From DASYRX01 sp035253645 (GTDB lineage Bacteria > Gemmatimonadota > Gemmatimonadetes > Gemmatimonadales > Gemmatimonadaceae): 36,139 bases of DNA. The notes below the pieces were generated by a model. It saw nothing but the letters and a program-made list of their open reading frames with translations. It was not told the origin of the DNA and did not search any database. The DNA lies in contig DATFBW010000085.1 of NCBI GenBank assembly GCA_035253645.1, positions 1-36,139 on the forward strand. Direction: 5' to 3'. Shown piece after piece: positions 9,001 to 15,926 of this stretch (within the stretch, counting starts at the first letter, position 1; every line of letters begins with the position of its first letter). The position numbers and the translations under genes were made by a program.

Positions 9001-9522
9001 CCGAAGCTCCGTCGCTTCACGCCGCACGACCACCTCTATGCGAAGACAAGTCGTCGTGGTGCGGGCATTGGGCCGGGACCCGGTGGCTTCTTCCGTAAAG
9101 AGCAGTTCGTCTTTCCGCTGCACGCGAAGTCGATGAAGGACATTGTCGCCGCGGGCGGTATGGTCGGCATCGGCGCGCACGGACAGCTGCAAGGGATAGG
9201 CTTCCACTGGGAGATGCAGATGATGGGATCGGGCGGCATGTCGAACCATGATGTGCTCAAGGCCGCGACGATCTTTGGCGCCGAGGCCATTGGCATGGGT
9301 ACCGAGATCGGCACGTTGGAAATGGGGAAGTTCGCGGACCTGGTCGTCATGTCGAAGAATCCGCTGGACGATATCCGCAACGCGAACAGCATCACACACG
9401 TGATGAAGGGCGGCCGCTTGTACAACGGTGATACCATGGACGAAGAGTGGCCGCGACAGCGCAAGCTGCCGAAGTATCATTGGCAAAACAACATGCCCGT
9501 GACCAATGCGGGCATTCGTTAG
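6037..9522 (+). CDS. Secreted TolB-type beta-propeller / amidohydrolase fusion protein
   Basis: 1161 residues, ATG preceded by GGAG with a suitable gap. A Sec signal peptide (about 1-29, ending LHAQA) exports it. Residues about 40-650 hold repeated WD40-like TolB/PD40 blades (SPDGQSIVFD, SPDGKRVVFVSD, SPDGKWLVYGS, SPDGKTIAFVT). A Lys/Asp/Ala/Thr linker (about 690-725) follows, then an amidohydrolase domain from about 735. The metal-binding HxH is H800-Y-H802 (DTHYHT); further likely ligands are H940 (IEHAL) and H1048 (GAHG). K892 is a candidate carboxylated lysine, inferred from position. These fusions are common in soil bacteria and are usually predicted cyclic imide, imidopeptide or dipeptide hydrolases; the substrate here is unknown. 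The stop (CGT TAG) is inside the dispersed octamer and overlaps the next gene by 17 nt. Four of its five TTA codons lie in octamers. Confidence 0.85.
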   Translation: MTSRFPLGRFIGALAGFSVALATASLHAQAPAGAKKPELPLTPARKISFTTSKASWMSLDVSPDGQSIVFDLLGDLYTLPVAGGKAERLTSGMAYDVQPRFSPDGKRVVFVSDRSGGENLWIVSLDKKDTLQITKGASDLYVSPEFTPDGQYVVASKSGSLFGAAKLWMYNVDGGSGLPLIAQPPQLKTLGAAFGPSSRYVYFAQRQGDWSYNAIFPQYQIAVYDRETGTQTTISGRHGSAFRPALSPDGKWLVYGSRHETQTGLRIRDLSTSKEEWLAYPIQRDEQESRAPMDVLPGYAFTPDSKAIIISYGGEIWRVPLDKSAPTKIPFTADVNLDAGPQVKFAYKVDDAPTVTAKQIRDAVPSPDGKSIVFSALGKLYVMDWPSGTPRRLTNLASGEFHPTWSPDGKTIAFVTWEDSVGGHIYKTAVDGKTRPVQLTTAPGYYFQPAWSPNNRIVVVRASAREFQEAPDFASSLGASADFAWISPNGGPLITISPSGNRFAPHFTSDTSRFFAYSGRDGLVSMRWDGTDIKSHLKVTGTLPPGAFIAKNATFPGTDLLDPAKLASFATHLDNDAMEPTPTPPPADVIKMSPKGDRALAKVGPDLFVVAVTQVSATPPTVSVTNPDAASVPVRKLNELAGEFPVWNQDGKRVHWSLGNAHFVYDLERAKTFDDSMKVVNKQKADSIAKAAADTTKKAPPDTAKKVAGDTAKKETPKYKPIEQRITITAPRDLPQGVAVLRGARVITMKGNEVIEDADIVIRNNRIAAVGRRGSVQVPQGAQVIDMTGKTITPGFVDTHYHTQWLIPDIHVSQVWQYIATLAYGVTTTRDPQTGSTDVLTYGDRVETGEMIGPRIYSTGPGVLWFEPPKDLEHAKNILKRYASYFDTKTLKMYMTGNRQQRQWIIIAAKENNIMPTTEGGLDFKLDMTHALDGYSGIEHALPIAPLYEDVTQMIAKTGVVNSPTLIVSYGGPFGEDYFYNYENPWEDPKLRRFTPHDHLYAKTSRRGAGIGPGPGGFFRKEQFVFPLHAKSMKDIVAAGGMVGIGAHGQLQGIGFHWEMQMMGSGGMSNHDVLKAATIFGAEAIGMGTEIGTLEMGKFADLVVMSKNPLDDIRNANSITHVMKGGRLYNGDTMDEEWPRQRKLPKYHWQNNMPVTNAGIR

Positions 9523-10588
9523 GCGAGCTTCGATCCTCGCTCCCTGCTCCCTGCTCCTGGCAGGGAGCGGGGCTGTGGGGAGAGCTCAGGAACCAGTGCA
9601 ATGGGGTCGCGTCGGCGACCCTCTTGTTTTCGCGACATTCTCTATCGCAGCGATCGATCCGCGCACGCGCGAAGTCGGTGTCGCCGTAACCACGCGCAAT
9701 CCGTGCGTGGGGAACGCCGTCCCATGGGTACGTGTGGGCGTGGGTGCGGTCGCGACGCAGGCGAATAGCCGCACGCAGTACGGTGACGAGCTCCTCGATG
9801 CGTTAGGCAAGGGCGAAAGCCCGGAAGCAGCGCTCACGCGCCTTCTTGCCGCTGATTCCTCTGCGCGCAGTCGTCAGGTTGGCGTCATCGCAGTGGACGG
9901 GCGCGCCGCTCAACATACAGGCAGCGCCGCCAACGCGTGGGCGGGGCACCGGCGCGGCGCGACGTACGTCACGCAAGGCAACATACTCGTGGGCCCCCAA
10001 GTGCTCGAAGCCGTCGCGAAGACGTTCGAGGCGAGCGAAGGGTCGCCGAGGCACCTGGGCGACCGCCTGATCGAAGCGCTCGCTGCGGGGCACGCGCTCG
10101 GTGGCGATGCGCGCAAGGGGCGCATGCAATCGGCGGCCATGCTCGTTGCAGATCCGCGTCCCGGCCGTTCGCGTCGCGATGACGGACTCACGAACAACAT
10201 CAACGTGTGTGAGCATCCGGAGCCGGTCGCGGAGTTGCGCCGGATTTACGATACGATCAGCCAGACGTTAGGCTACCGGACGTTGCAGGAATTCGGCGGG
10301 AACGACGTGTGGCAGCTCAAGGTGCTGCTGCATGCGTTGGGTCACTATCGGCCGAACGAGCAGCCGGAGCTGCAGCGTAGCAACGACGCTCTGCTGTTTA
10401 CGGCGGATGCCGTCGCCGCAGTCGATGCATTTCGCACAGCGAATGGGATGTCGACGTCCGGCGGCGGATCTCCGCGCGGGCTCGTGGATGCGGAGCTGGT
10501 GAAGGCCCTCTGGTCCGCGCTCGAGAAATCAGGGAAGGCGGCGAAGGTGCGCGCGCAGCTTCTAGAATCGACAGCCGTTAGACGATGA
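9506..10588 (+). CDS. Secreted DUF1028 protein (Ntn-hydrolase-like fold) with C-terminal extension
   Basis: 360 residues. The ATG at 9506 lies within the 3' end of the amidohydrolase gene (17-nt overlap), so translation is probably coupled. A signal peptide spans about residues 1-28. The DUF1028 signature follows: FATFSIAAIDPRTREVGVAVTTRNPCVGNAVPWVRVGVGAVATQA, here given as FSIAAIDP, GVAVTTRNPCVG and GAVATQA for short. The family is related by fold to Ntn hydrolases, but its reaction is not established. The C-terminal part (from about 250, TLGYRTLQEFGGNDVWQLK) resembles the small helical putative peptidoglycan-binding region seen in longer members. Pairing with an amidohydrolase suggests both act on the same exported amide or peptide substrate, which is inference. 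Both in-frame TTA codons are in octamers (9801, 10266). Confidence 0.82.
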   Translation: MRAFVRRASILAPCSLLLAGSGAVGRAQEPVQWGRVGDPLVFATFSIAAIDPRTREVGVAVTTRNPCVGNAVPWVRVGVGAVATQANSRTQYGDELLDALGKGESPEAALTRLLAADSSARSRQVGVIAVDGRAAQHTGSAANAWAGHRRGATYVTQGNILVGPQVLEAVAKTFEASEGSPRHLGDRLIEALAAGHALGGDARKGRMQSAAMLVADPRPGRSRRDDGLTNNINVCEHPEPVAELRRIYDTISQTLGYRTLQEFGGNDVWQLKVLLHALGHYRPNEQPELQRSNDALLFTADAVAAVDAFRTANGMSTSGGGSPRGLVDAELVKALWSALEKSGKAAKVRAQLLESTAVRR

Positions 10589-10635
10589 TTCTAAACAGCG
10601 GTAGCGCGGATGAACGCTGAGAACTACTCAGCCTA

Positions 10636-10700
10636 ACGCGGACCTTAAGGCAGTTAACAACCTTACAAGTAGTGCCGCGTGTGTTTCGTGTGGTCCGCGT
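10636..10700. terminator. Inverted repeat between convergent genes, possible terminator
   Basis: A 9-bp perfect inverted repeat, ACGCGGACC (10636-10644) and GGTCCGCGT (10692-10700), encloses 47 bases. It lies between the DUF1028 gene ending at 10588 and the DinB gene ending at 10722. The loop is long and no clean T-run follows, so intrinsic termination is only possible. An octamer copy (10631) overlaps the left arm. Confidence 0.3.
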
Positions 10701-10721
10701 TTGTCCGTGGTGGAGGTTGTT

Positions 10722-11207
10722 TTACAGCGACGATGTCCGCGTCGCCGCCGGAACTCCGCGCACGAACGCGATGAAATCAGTCGGTGCCGGTGTTCCGCCG
10801 TCGCGCCGGATGCGCAGCGCCACCTGCCCGCGGTGATACGACCCGTGCATCGCCACATGCGTGAGGATGTCGGCGATCGTCGAGGTGAATGCCTGCCCTG
10901 CGCTATTTCGGTACGCCACCTCGCGCGCAAGATCGTCTGGCGTTAGGCGGTCGATGTAACGGCGGTAGCCGAGCGCGGTCGCCCGCGCAGCCTGAACGAG
11001 CTCTCCTAACGGCAATGCGGGCCAGACCGCGAGCGCCGGCGCCCGACCCTCCAGACGACTCAACCAAACCTCCTCCGCGCCAAGGACGTGGGCGAACAGC
11101 TCCACGATGTCGCCCGCGACGTTCGGCTCGCGCTCCAGCGCAACCAACACTTGCGTGTTCGCCCACTCCGCATGCTCGAACAGCCGACGGAGCTGGGCCA
11201 GCAACAT
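10722..11207 (-). CDS. DinB superfamily protein (putative metal-dependent)
   Basis: 161 residues, a complete DinB/YfiT-type four-helix bundle. The likely metal triad is visible: H40 in FAHVLGAE, then H121 and H125 in the last helix (HVAMHGSYHRGQV), the usual H-x3-H-RGQ signature. DinB-fold enzymes include thiol S-transferases (mycothiol- or bacillithiol-dependent) and isomerases, but most members are uncharacterised. It is the last gene of the leftward cluster; the gap to the upstream gene is 15 nt and holds an exact octamer (11212-11219). Five other DinB-like genes occur in this window, so specific function cannot be assigned. Confidence 0.83.
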   Translation of the reverse strand: MLLAQLRRLFEHAEWANTQVLVALEREPNVAGDIVELFAHVLGAEEVWLSRLEGRAPALAVWPALPLGELVQAARATALGYRRYIDRLTPDDLAREVAYRNSAGQAFTSTIADILTHVAMHGSYHRGQVALRIRRDGGTPAPTDFIAFVRGVPAATRTSSL

Positions 11208-11222
11208 CTCGCGTTAGGCGGG

Positions 11223-11996
11223 CTACGAGCCGGTGCGCACGCGGCGCATGCGGTGATTGCTCGCCGCTTCGACGAACTGCTGCACGATCGGATGCACCTC
11301 GCCGGTGTCGGCCGTCGCGGTCCCAGTCGTCACGGCGGCGCCGACCCGCAACGCCCGACGCTCGGGTTGGAAGAGCGTACCTACGAAGAAGGAGTGCGTC
11401 ATCAGCTCCAGTGCGCGCACCTCTCCCTGCTCATCACGCGCGCAGCAACGGAGGCCCCGTACTTCCATCCGCTCCAGATACTCATGGTTAAGCCCGTAGC
11501 GGCAATGATACTCTTCACGTTCGAGACCGCTCGCATAGAGCGACTGGAACCGCGTTCCTTCTACGGCGGTGACTGATCCGGTCACCTCTACGAGCTCGCA
11601 GCTCAGCGCAGTGATCGCGAGCAAACTGGCCGATGGGTTGAGCTCCGCGTGCTCCGCCTCTGTTTCTCCCAGGACGTTGCGCACGAACTCGATCACGGCG
11701 TGTTGAAACCCACCGCACGTACCAAGAAACGGCGTGTCGGATTCGCGCGCGTATCGAATGGCAGCGAGCGCACCTTCCGTTTTTACATACGGGCTCGCTG
11801 GAACGCACCATACTCCGTCCGGCACACCGATGACGTCAATGACTTGCTGATGATGCTCCGGCAGGAGACTCGTATGCCACCACTCCCACGACAGATCCGG
11901 CCAGGTGGTTTGCTGCACACGAGCGAGCGACGCGTCGATCGCTTCGTGTGCGGTCACGCCCCGATCGAAATCTCCGATGATCGCCAGCCGGATCAT
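11223..11996 (-). CDS. CTP synthase C-terminal-region-related protein (class I glutamine amidotransferase-like)
   Basis: 257 residues, ATG at 11996. The sequence matches the orphan family related to the glutaminase half of CTP synthase, some members of which are annotated as selenoproteins. Key blocks are TPFLGTCGGFQHAVIEFVRNVLG (85-110 region) with the putative nucleophile Cys94, NPSASLL, RYGLNHEYL, and THSFFVGTLFQPE at the C-terminus. In ordinary class I amidotransferases that last block carries the catalytic His as HPE; here residue 210 is Gln (QPE), so the classical Cys-His-Glu triad looks incomplete. Thus it may have lost glutaminase activity or do other chemistry. No synthetase domain is present. 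It sits among DinB genes without an obvious pathway partner. Confidence 0.78.
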   Translation of the reverse strand: MIRLAIIGDFDRGVTAHEAIDASLARVQQTTWPDLSWEWWHTSLLPEHHQQVIDVIGVPDGVWCVPASPYVKTEGALAAIRYARESDTPFLGTCGGFQHAVIEFVRNVLGETEAEHAELNPSASLLAITALSCELVEVTGSVTAVEGTRFQSLYASGLEREEYHCRYGLNHEYLERMEVRGLRCCARDEQGEVRALELMTHSFFVGTLFQPERRALRVGAAVTTGTATADTGEVHPIVQQFVEAASNHRMRRVRTGS

Positions 11997-12106
11997 GCGC
12001 CTTCGCTCGCCGCGGGAAGCCTGGGGTACGCCATGGTCTTCCTATCATATAGATGAGCAGGCCATCGCGCAGCCATGAGTTGTGCTGCATTTGGTGACGA
12101 CGCTCA

Positions 12107-12625
12107 CTATCGTCGTGCGAATCCCAGGCCTTTGATAATTTTTGTCGTCGTAACGGCCTGCCCCGAGTGGCGAACGGCGTGTTCCGCCGCGTGACAAATG
12201 AGCCCGAACACAGTGCTTGGTAGCGCCGCGCGCCCGACGGTTCGCGGAGCGAAAAGCTCGTCGCGCGAGACCGCTTTCACGATGTCCAGCGCGGAGTCGA
12301 TCGCGGCGTGCGCCTGTTCTAACAGCGACGCAACGTCATTTGGCGGCTGCGTAGCGTCGCGCTCCCCGGCTAGCGTCGCTTTCTGCGCGGGCGAGAGCGC
12401 GCTGCCGCGCGCGTATGTCAATAACCGGTCGAGGCTCCCGGCGATGTGTCGCACATGAAAGCCCACGGATGCCGCGCCGCCTGGCGTGAGCCACAGCTCT
12501 TCACTCGTTAGGTCAGCGAGAGTGCCCAGCTCCTCGCGCACATGGATGAGCGCGTGGGCGGCGCTTTGCAGCTCCGGTATCACCTCAGGAACCGGACCGC
12601 GCAGCCACGGCTCCACTGTTGCCAC
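12107..12625 (-). CDS. DinB superfamily protein
   Basis: 172 residues starting at GTG (12625), one base after the TGA of the upstream gene (TGA-C-GTG), so translation is probably coupled. Helical-bundle features: FHVRHIAGSLDRLL with candidate ligand H60, and HAAEHAVRHSGQAVTT with H149 and H153 in an H-x3-H arrangement. These fit a metal-binding DinB/YfiT fold. First or middle gene in a set of three adjacent DinB-like genes (12107-13609). Function unknown; thiol-transferase-type activity is a family possibility only. Confidence 0.78.
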   Translation of the reverse strand: MATVEPWLRGPVPEVIPELQSAAHALIHVREELGTLADLTSEELWLTPGGAASVGFHVRHIAGSLDRLLTYARGSALSPAQKATLAGERDATQPPNDVASLLEQAHAAIDSALDIVKAVSRDELFAPRTVGRAALPSTVFGLICHAAEHAVRHSGQAVTTTKIIKGLGFARR

Positions 12626-12626
12626 G

Positions 12627-13100
12627 TCAGAACTCGCGCCGCGGCGGTGCTTGCTCGAGACCTACGGTCCCGGTCGTGATATCCGCCTTCGCATAGTTTT
12701 CGCCGCGTACGGGTGAACCCGCGAGGCCGCGCAGCATCGTGAGCTGTCCGGTGTGTGTGAGAGCATCGGCGACGGGCCCCTGAAAGAGCCGCTCCGCTTC
12801 ACAGCCTAACGGTTGTTCGGTTGCCAGATAATCATCGAGCTTCTTTATGGCGGTGAAAAACCGCGCGACTTCGTCCGGCCATGGGAGCGGTGCTGCCTCG
12901 CGCCACACCTGTTTCCCCTGTGCGAGCTGGAGTGCCCAGTCCATGAGGTCACCCATGTGCGCCAGGATCTGAATCGGCGTCCGTGTCGCGCTCCCCGCTC
13001 GCCAGTCCGCGAATGAGTCAGGCGCACCACGCACCGCTTTGGCCGCGCGATACGCCAGCGTCGCGAGCGTGTGGCGGAGCAAGACACGCGTTGCGGTCAT
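12627..13100 (-). CDS. DinB-like helical bundle protein
   Basis: 157 residues. It has the DinB layout (ILAHMGDLMDWALQLA in helix 2, DALTHTGQLTMLRGLAG in the last helix), but the final helix carries a single His in THTGQ rather than H-x3-H, so metal binding may be altered or lost. The C-terminal block GSPVRGENYAKADI is shared by a sub-branch of DinB-like proteins. Its ATG overlaps the TGA of the upstream DinB gene (ATGA, 13097-13100), and its stop is one base before the next start. The three genes 13609-12107 form a tight operon. Confidence 0.7.
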   Translation of the reverse strand: MTATRVLLRHTLATLAYRAAKAVRGAPDSFADWRAGSATRTPIQILAHMGDLMDWALQLAQGKQVWREAAPLPWPDEVARFFTAIKKLDDYLATEQPLGCEAERLFQGPVADALTHTGQLTMLRGLAGSPVRGENYAKADITTGTVGLEQAPPRREF

Positions 13101-13609
13101 GCGCCCGGGAGCCTTACCGAACGCGCGAGCACCTCCTCAGCGGTCAGTCCGAAGATCGGTGGGGTTGGTACACCCAGCATACCCAGCATCAGATAAATCT
13201 GGCCGCGGTGATGCGCCTCGTGTTCGACCATTGCGCGCAGCCACTTCCATGTGGTGATGGGCGTGCCGGCGGGCGTCAGGCACTTGCGCTCGAGGTCCGT
13301 GTCCTTCAGCTGGGCGAATATCTCGAGTGACTCGGCGTGCAGCCGGTCCATGAAGGCCAGCACCGCGGCCTTCCCCGCGGCCAGCTCAGGGCCGCAGCCC
13401 TGATATGCGGTGGGCCGGGCGTGGACCGTCTCGGCATACATGTACCGCTCGATGGTGGCGAGGTGTCGCACGAGGTCGCCTAACGTGAATCCCCCCGGCC
13501 GCGCCGACCACTCGATGTGCTCTTCGGGGATACACTCGGCGACGCGGCGCGTGCGGCCACGCACGTTGCGCCAGTAGTCCAGAAATGGGGTTACGCTACG
13601 GATCTCCAT
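13097..13609 (-). CDS. DinB superfamily protein
   Basis: 170 residues, ATG at 13609. The canonical metal triad is visible: H49 (DLVRHLATIERYMY) plus H130 and H134 (MVEHEAHHRGQIYLML). The HHRGQIY ending is typical of DinB proteins. It starts a set of three overlapping DinB-like genes (this one, 12627-13100, 12107-12625). A motif octamer (13478) encodes Leu-Gly in the block GFTLGDLVRH. The 18-nt gap to the upstream gene suggests transcription continues from the genes at 13628-14321. Confidence 0.83.
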   Translation of the reverse strand: MEIRSVTPFLDYWRNVRGRTRRVAECIPEEHIEWSARPGGFTLGDLVRHLATIERYMYAETVHARPTAYQGCGPELAAGKAAVLAFMDRLHAESLEIFAQLKDTDLERKCLTPAGTPITTWKWLRAMVEHEAHHRGQIYLMLGMLGVPTPPIFGLTAEEVLARSVRLPGA

Positions 13610-13627
13610 GGGAGGGCGGGATGGCGC

Positions 13628-13984
13628 CTAACGTGAGTTCAGACGGGAGCCGGCCGCTTCCAGTGCCGCCGCGCGGCTCAGGAGCCGTTCGCTCTGGCCC
13701 ACCGTTCCGTGTTTGACGTGTGCGTCGGCCTGTACGCGCAGCAGCTCGATCCATAACCGCAACCGCTCGGCATCCCCGAGCAACTGCACCGCGGTAGCGG
13801 CGTCGACGCGCTCGAGCAGCTGGCTTTGCGAAGGTCCGCCCAGAAGTGATACGATCGACTCTTCGGCTTCGCGCGCAACGTCTTCCGCGGACGCGTCGCC
13901 CGTCAGCATCTCACGCAAACGGCGTATTGCGGCAGCCGCCTGTTGAATAAGCCGCAGCAGGTAATCGCGCCGCTCAGTCAACAT
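13628..13984 (-). CDS. Small helical protein of unknown function
   Basis: 118 residues, almost wholly helical by composition (DYLLRLIQQAAAAIRRLREML at the start, Leu/Ala-rich throughout). It weakly resembles the DUF6483-type helical proteins, but I would not assign it firmly. The ATG (13984) lies 11 nt inside the end of the upstream gene, indicating coupling. The TAG stop falls in an exact octamer (13626-13633), after ...LNSR. Product likely cytoplasmic; no signal peptide or membrane segment. Confidence 0.6.
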   Translation of the reverse strand: MLTERRDYLLRLIQQAAAAIRRLREMLTGDASAEDVAREAEESIVSLLGGPSQSQLLERVDAATAVQLLGDAERLRLWIELLRVQADAHVKHGTVGQSERLLSRAAALEAAGSRLNSR

Positions 13985-14321
13985 CCGACGGCCGCTGCTT
14001 TGGTATCACCATCATAACGAGTATCCGCGAGCGGTGTCGCGCCAGCAGATAGTCCACCAGGTCTCCCACAATCAGGTTGGGCTTCCCGCGCCCGCGATTG
14101 ACCACGCGGCAGCGCAGGACGTGCGCGGAAGCGTCCCATTCGAAGTTGACGGTCCCCTGCCTGTCCGGCTTCGTCCCCCGCAGCTTGGCCCACCCGGGCG
14201 CGCGACCCGGCTGGTGGGCTTTGAGCACTTCCAGTCCGTGACGCGCGAGACGTGAGTCGTTCGCGATCGCTTCACGCAGACTCGTCCCACGTTTGCAGTA
14301 CACCTCGACCAGGGTTTGCAT
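13974..14321 (-). CDS. Small conserved-looking protein of unknown function
   Basis: 115 residues, ATG at 14321. An octamer copy 5 nt upstream (14327-14334, reading CGTTAGGC on this strand) supplies an AGG at SD distance, so the repeat may double as a weak RBS. The protein begins MQTLVEVYCKRGTSLREAI and has a basic central part (RGTKPDRQGTVNFEW) and a strand-rich end. I recognise no family. It overlaps the next gene by 11 nt and is likely the first gene of the leftward 14321-12107 operon. Confidence 0.55.
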   Translation of the reverse strand: MQTLVEVYCKRGTSLREAIANDSRLARHGLEVLKAHQPGRAPGWAKLRGTKPDRQGTVNFEWDASAHVLRCRVVNRGRGKPNLIVGDLVDYLLARHRSRILVMMVIPKQRPSDVD

Positions 14322-14561
14322 GTCGAGCCTAACGAGTTAGTCGCCGCGCGGTCTTCCCGGGCCTTGGCGCTGGCAGCTCGCAGGCCCATATGAAGCATAA
14401 CGACGGCGCGCGCTCAGGCGCACCCCTCGATGTATTCCACGCCCGGCCGCCGAATCGGTTCCGCGCGGGTCAGCACGAGCACAAGACGCAACAGCGAGAG
14501 CCAACAATAATCCGCGCGCTCGCAGCGGCATGTTGCGCGATGTGCCTAACGCTGTCGTGCG

Positions 14562-15110
14562 CTACCGGACAGCAACGCCGAAGCGGGCACCCACGATGCG
14601 CCGGATTTCAGTCTCCAGCGCACCTGTAGTGCCGCACGCTATCGGCAGCTTGGCGTTCCCCTGTATGTCCTGCGCTCCTGCTGCCACGGCCACGCCGAAC
14701 TTGGTGCGCTTATCTGGCAGAGGATCGACAAGCGCCGCGACGGACATATAGATGCGGTAGTTGTCGGCGTTGGGGCCCGTCATGCCGTTGCCGCAGCTCA
14801 GATAGCGTGACAGCGCGGATTTGCCGAGCCGCCGCAACTTGATCATGTACAGGTTGCCGACAACGCCCAACGTCGAATCGCGCGTTGTGAGCTCCATCTT
14901 GAGCTCGTGCTCCAACGCCGCCGCGGCCACGGGGAAGACCTCTTCGGGGGGCGCCGGTATCTCCATTCGCACCGCGAGCGTGTCGAGCACGATGATCTGA
15001 TTGAAGCCCGGAAGCCGGACGCGCGCACGTGCCGCTTGGGCGCTCAGCGTGCCAGCGCAAAATAGCGTCGCAGCGAGGAGGGTACCGTATTGGAGTTTCA
15101 GCATCTGCAT
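14562..15110 (-). CDS. Secreted protein of unknown function
   Basis: 182 residues with a Sec signal peptide (about 1-26, LLAATLFCAGTLSAQA). The mature part has a central block PAPPEEVFPVAAAALEHEL resembling the start of exported proteins built of alpha/beta sandwich repeats, and two cysteines (YLSCGNG, PIACGTTG) that may pair in the periplasm. No family identified. It lies 18 nt after the cytochrome gene and is probably cotranscribed with it. About 240 bases downstream (14322-14561) show no gene; an octamer lies at 14544. Confidence 0.6.
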   Translation of the reverse strand: MQMLKLQYGTLLAATLFCAGTLSAQAARARVRLPGFNQIIVLDTLAVRMEIPAPPEEVFPVAAAALEHELKMELTTRDSTLGVVGNLYMIKLRRLGKSALSRYLSCGNGMTGPNADNYRIYMSVAALVDPLPDKRTKFGVAVAAGAQDIQGNAKLPIACGTTGALETEIRRIVGARFGVAVR

Positions 15111-15128
15111 GGGCGAGAATACCCTTAT

Positions 15129-15872
15129 TCAGGGCGCCTGCCCAATATCGCGCAAGCGCCCGCGTGCTTCCTGATTGTTTGGATCGCGGCGGATTGCCTC
15201 CCGGAACGCCTTCGCCGCGGCAGTGGTGTCTGCCCGCATCAATTCGACGTTGCCCCGAAAGACGTACATCCCGGATGAGTTGGGATACAGCTCTTCATTC
15301 AGTCGCAACGCTGCAAAAGCTTCGTCGAACTTGTTGGCTCGGCCGAGCCGGAATGCCGTGATGTTAAGTGTCGGCTCCCGAAAATCGTATGCGTCGTCAC
15401 CATAGTAGCGTTCACGTAGCGCACGATAGGCGCGCAGCATCGAGTCCGTTCCGGCGTTCGTCGCCGCTTCCAAGAGTACTGTGAACAACGGGGCCGGCCT
15501 GTTCACTCCGCGATGGCACGTTTCGCACGTCACTTGAAGCGCGGGATGCGGGCCGCGGGGAATCGTGTCGAGGCGCCGGTTGATCTCCTGCACCATGCGC
15601 ATCATTTGCCGCGCCACGAGTTTGGTACGCTTGTCATCGGATGCAAAATCGAAGCGCTCGAGCGCCAATCCTTCTTCTCCAATGTGGCAATGCTGACAGC
15701 GAACGCCAAGCGCGGCCGTGATGTTCCGCATCTGGCCGATCACTTGATTCACGGGCGTGGACCGCGGAATCACCTGTGTGTTCACGAGCGAATCGGGCGG
15801 CCACCGACCGGGCGGTTGTGCGTTTAGCGTCCCGACAAGGGAGAATAGGGCAGGCAGGAGGAGAAAACGCAT
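15129..15872 (-). CDS. Diheme c-type cytochrome (reaction-centre cytochrome-like) with TPR-like tail
   Basis: 247 residues; ATG preceded by GGAG at a 5-nt gap. A signal peptide (1-18, LVGTLNAQ) exports it. Two CXXCH heme-attachment motifs are present: C59-Q-H-C62-H63 and C116-E-T-C119-H120. The surrounding helices (NQVIGQMRNITAALGVRCQHCH; KLVARQMMRMVQEIN with Met ligand candidates) match one half of the photosynthetic reaction-centre cytochrome c subunit family, found in many non-phototrophs. Residues from about 160 to the end form TPR-like helices (FDEAFAALRLNEELYPNS, AAKAFREAIRRDPNNQEA). It therefore looks like a periplasmic electron carrier with a protein-binding tail. No phototrophy gene is in the window, so a photosynthetic role is not implied. 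Confidence 0.83.
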   Translation of the reverse strand: MRFLLLPALFSLVGTLNAQPPGRWPPDSLVNTQVIPRSTPVNQVIGQMRNITAALGVRCQHCHIGEEGLALERFDFASDDKRTKLVARQMMRMVQEINRRLDTIPRGPHPALQVTCETCHRGVNRPAPLFTVLLEAATNAGTDSMLRAYRALRERYYGDDAYDFREPTLNITAFRLGRANKFDEAFAALRLNEELYPNSSGMYVFRGNVELMRADTTAAAKAFREAIRRDPNNQEARGRLRDIGQAP

Positions 15873-15926
15873 CGGCGCTCCGTGGTTGGCATGTGAACTT
15901 GCTCGCGGAGCGAAAAGCCCGCCAGC

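Noticed and set aside
14337..14531. Small - strand frame with a signal-peptide-like start
   Set aside because: Arg-rich low-information remainder, no RBS and frame competition; likely a GC-rich chance frame.
15129..15872. Evidence of phototrophy from the reaction-centre-like cytochrome
   Set aside because: Only two hemes and no puf, bch or crt genes nearby; family is common in non-phototrophs.
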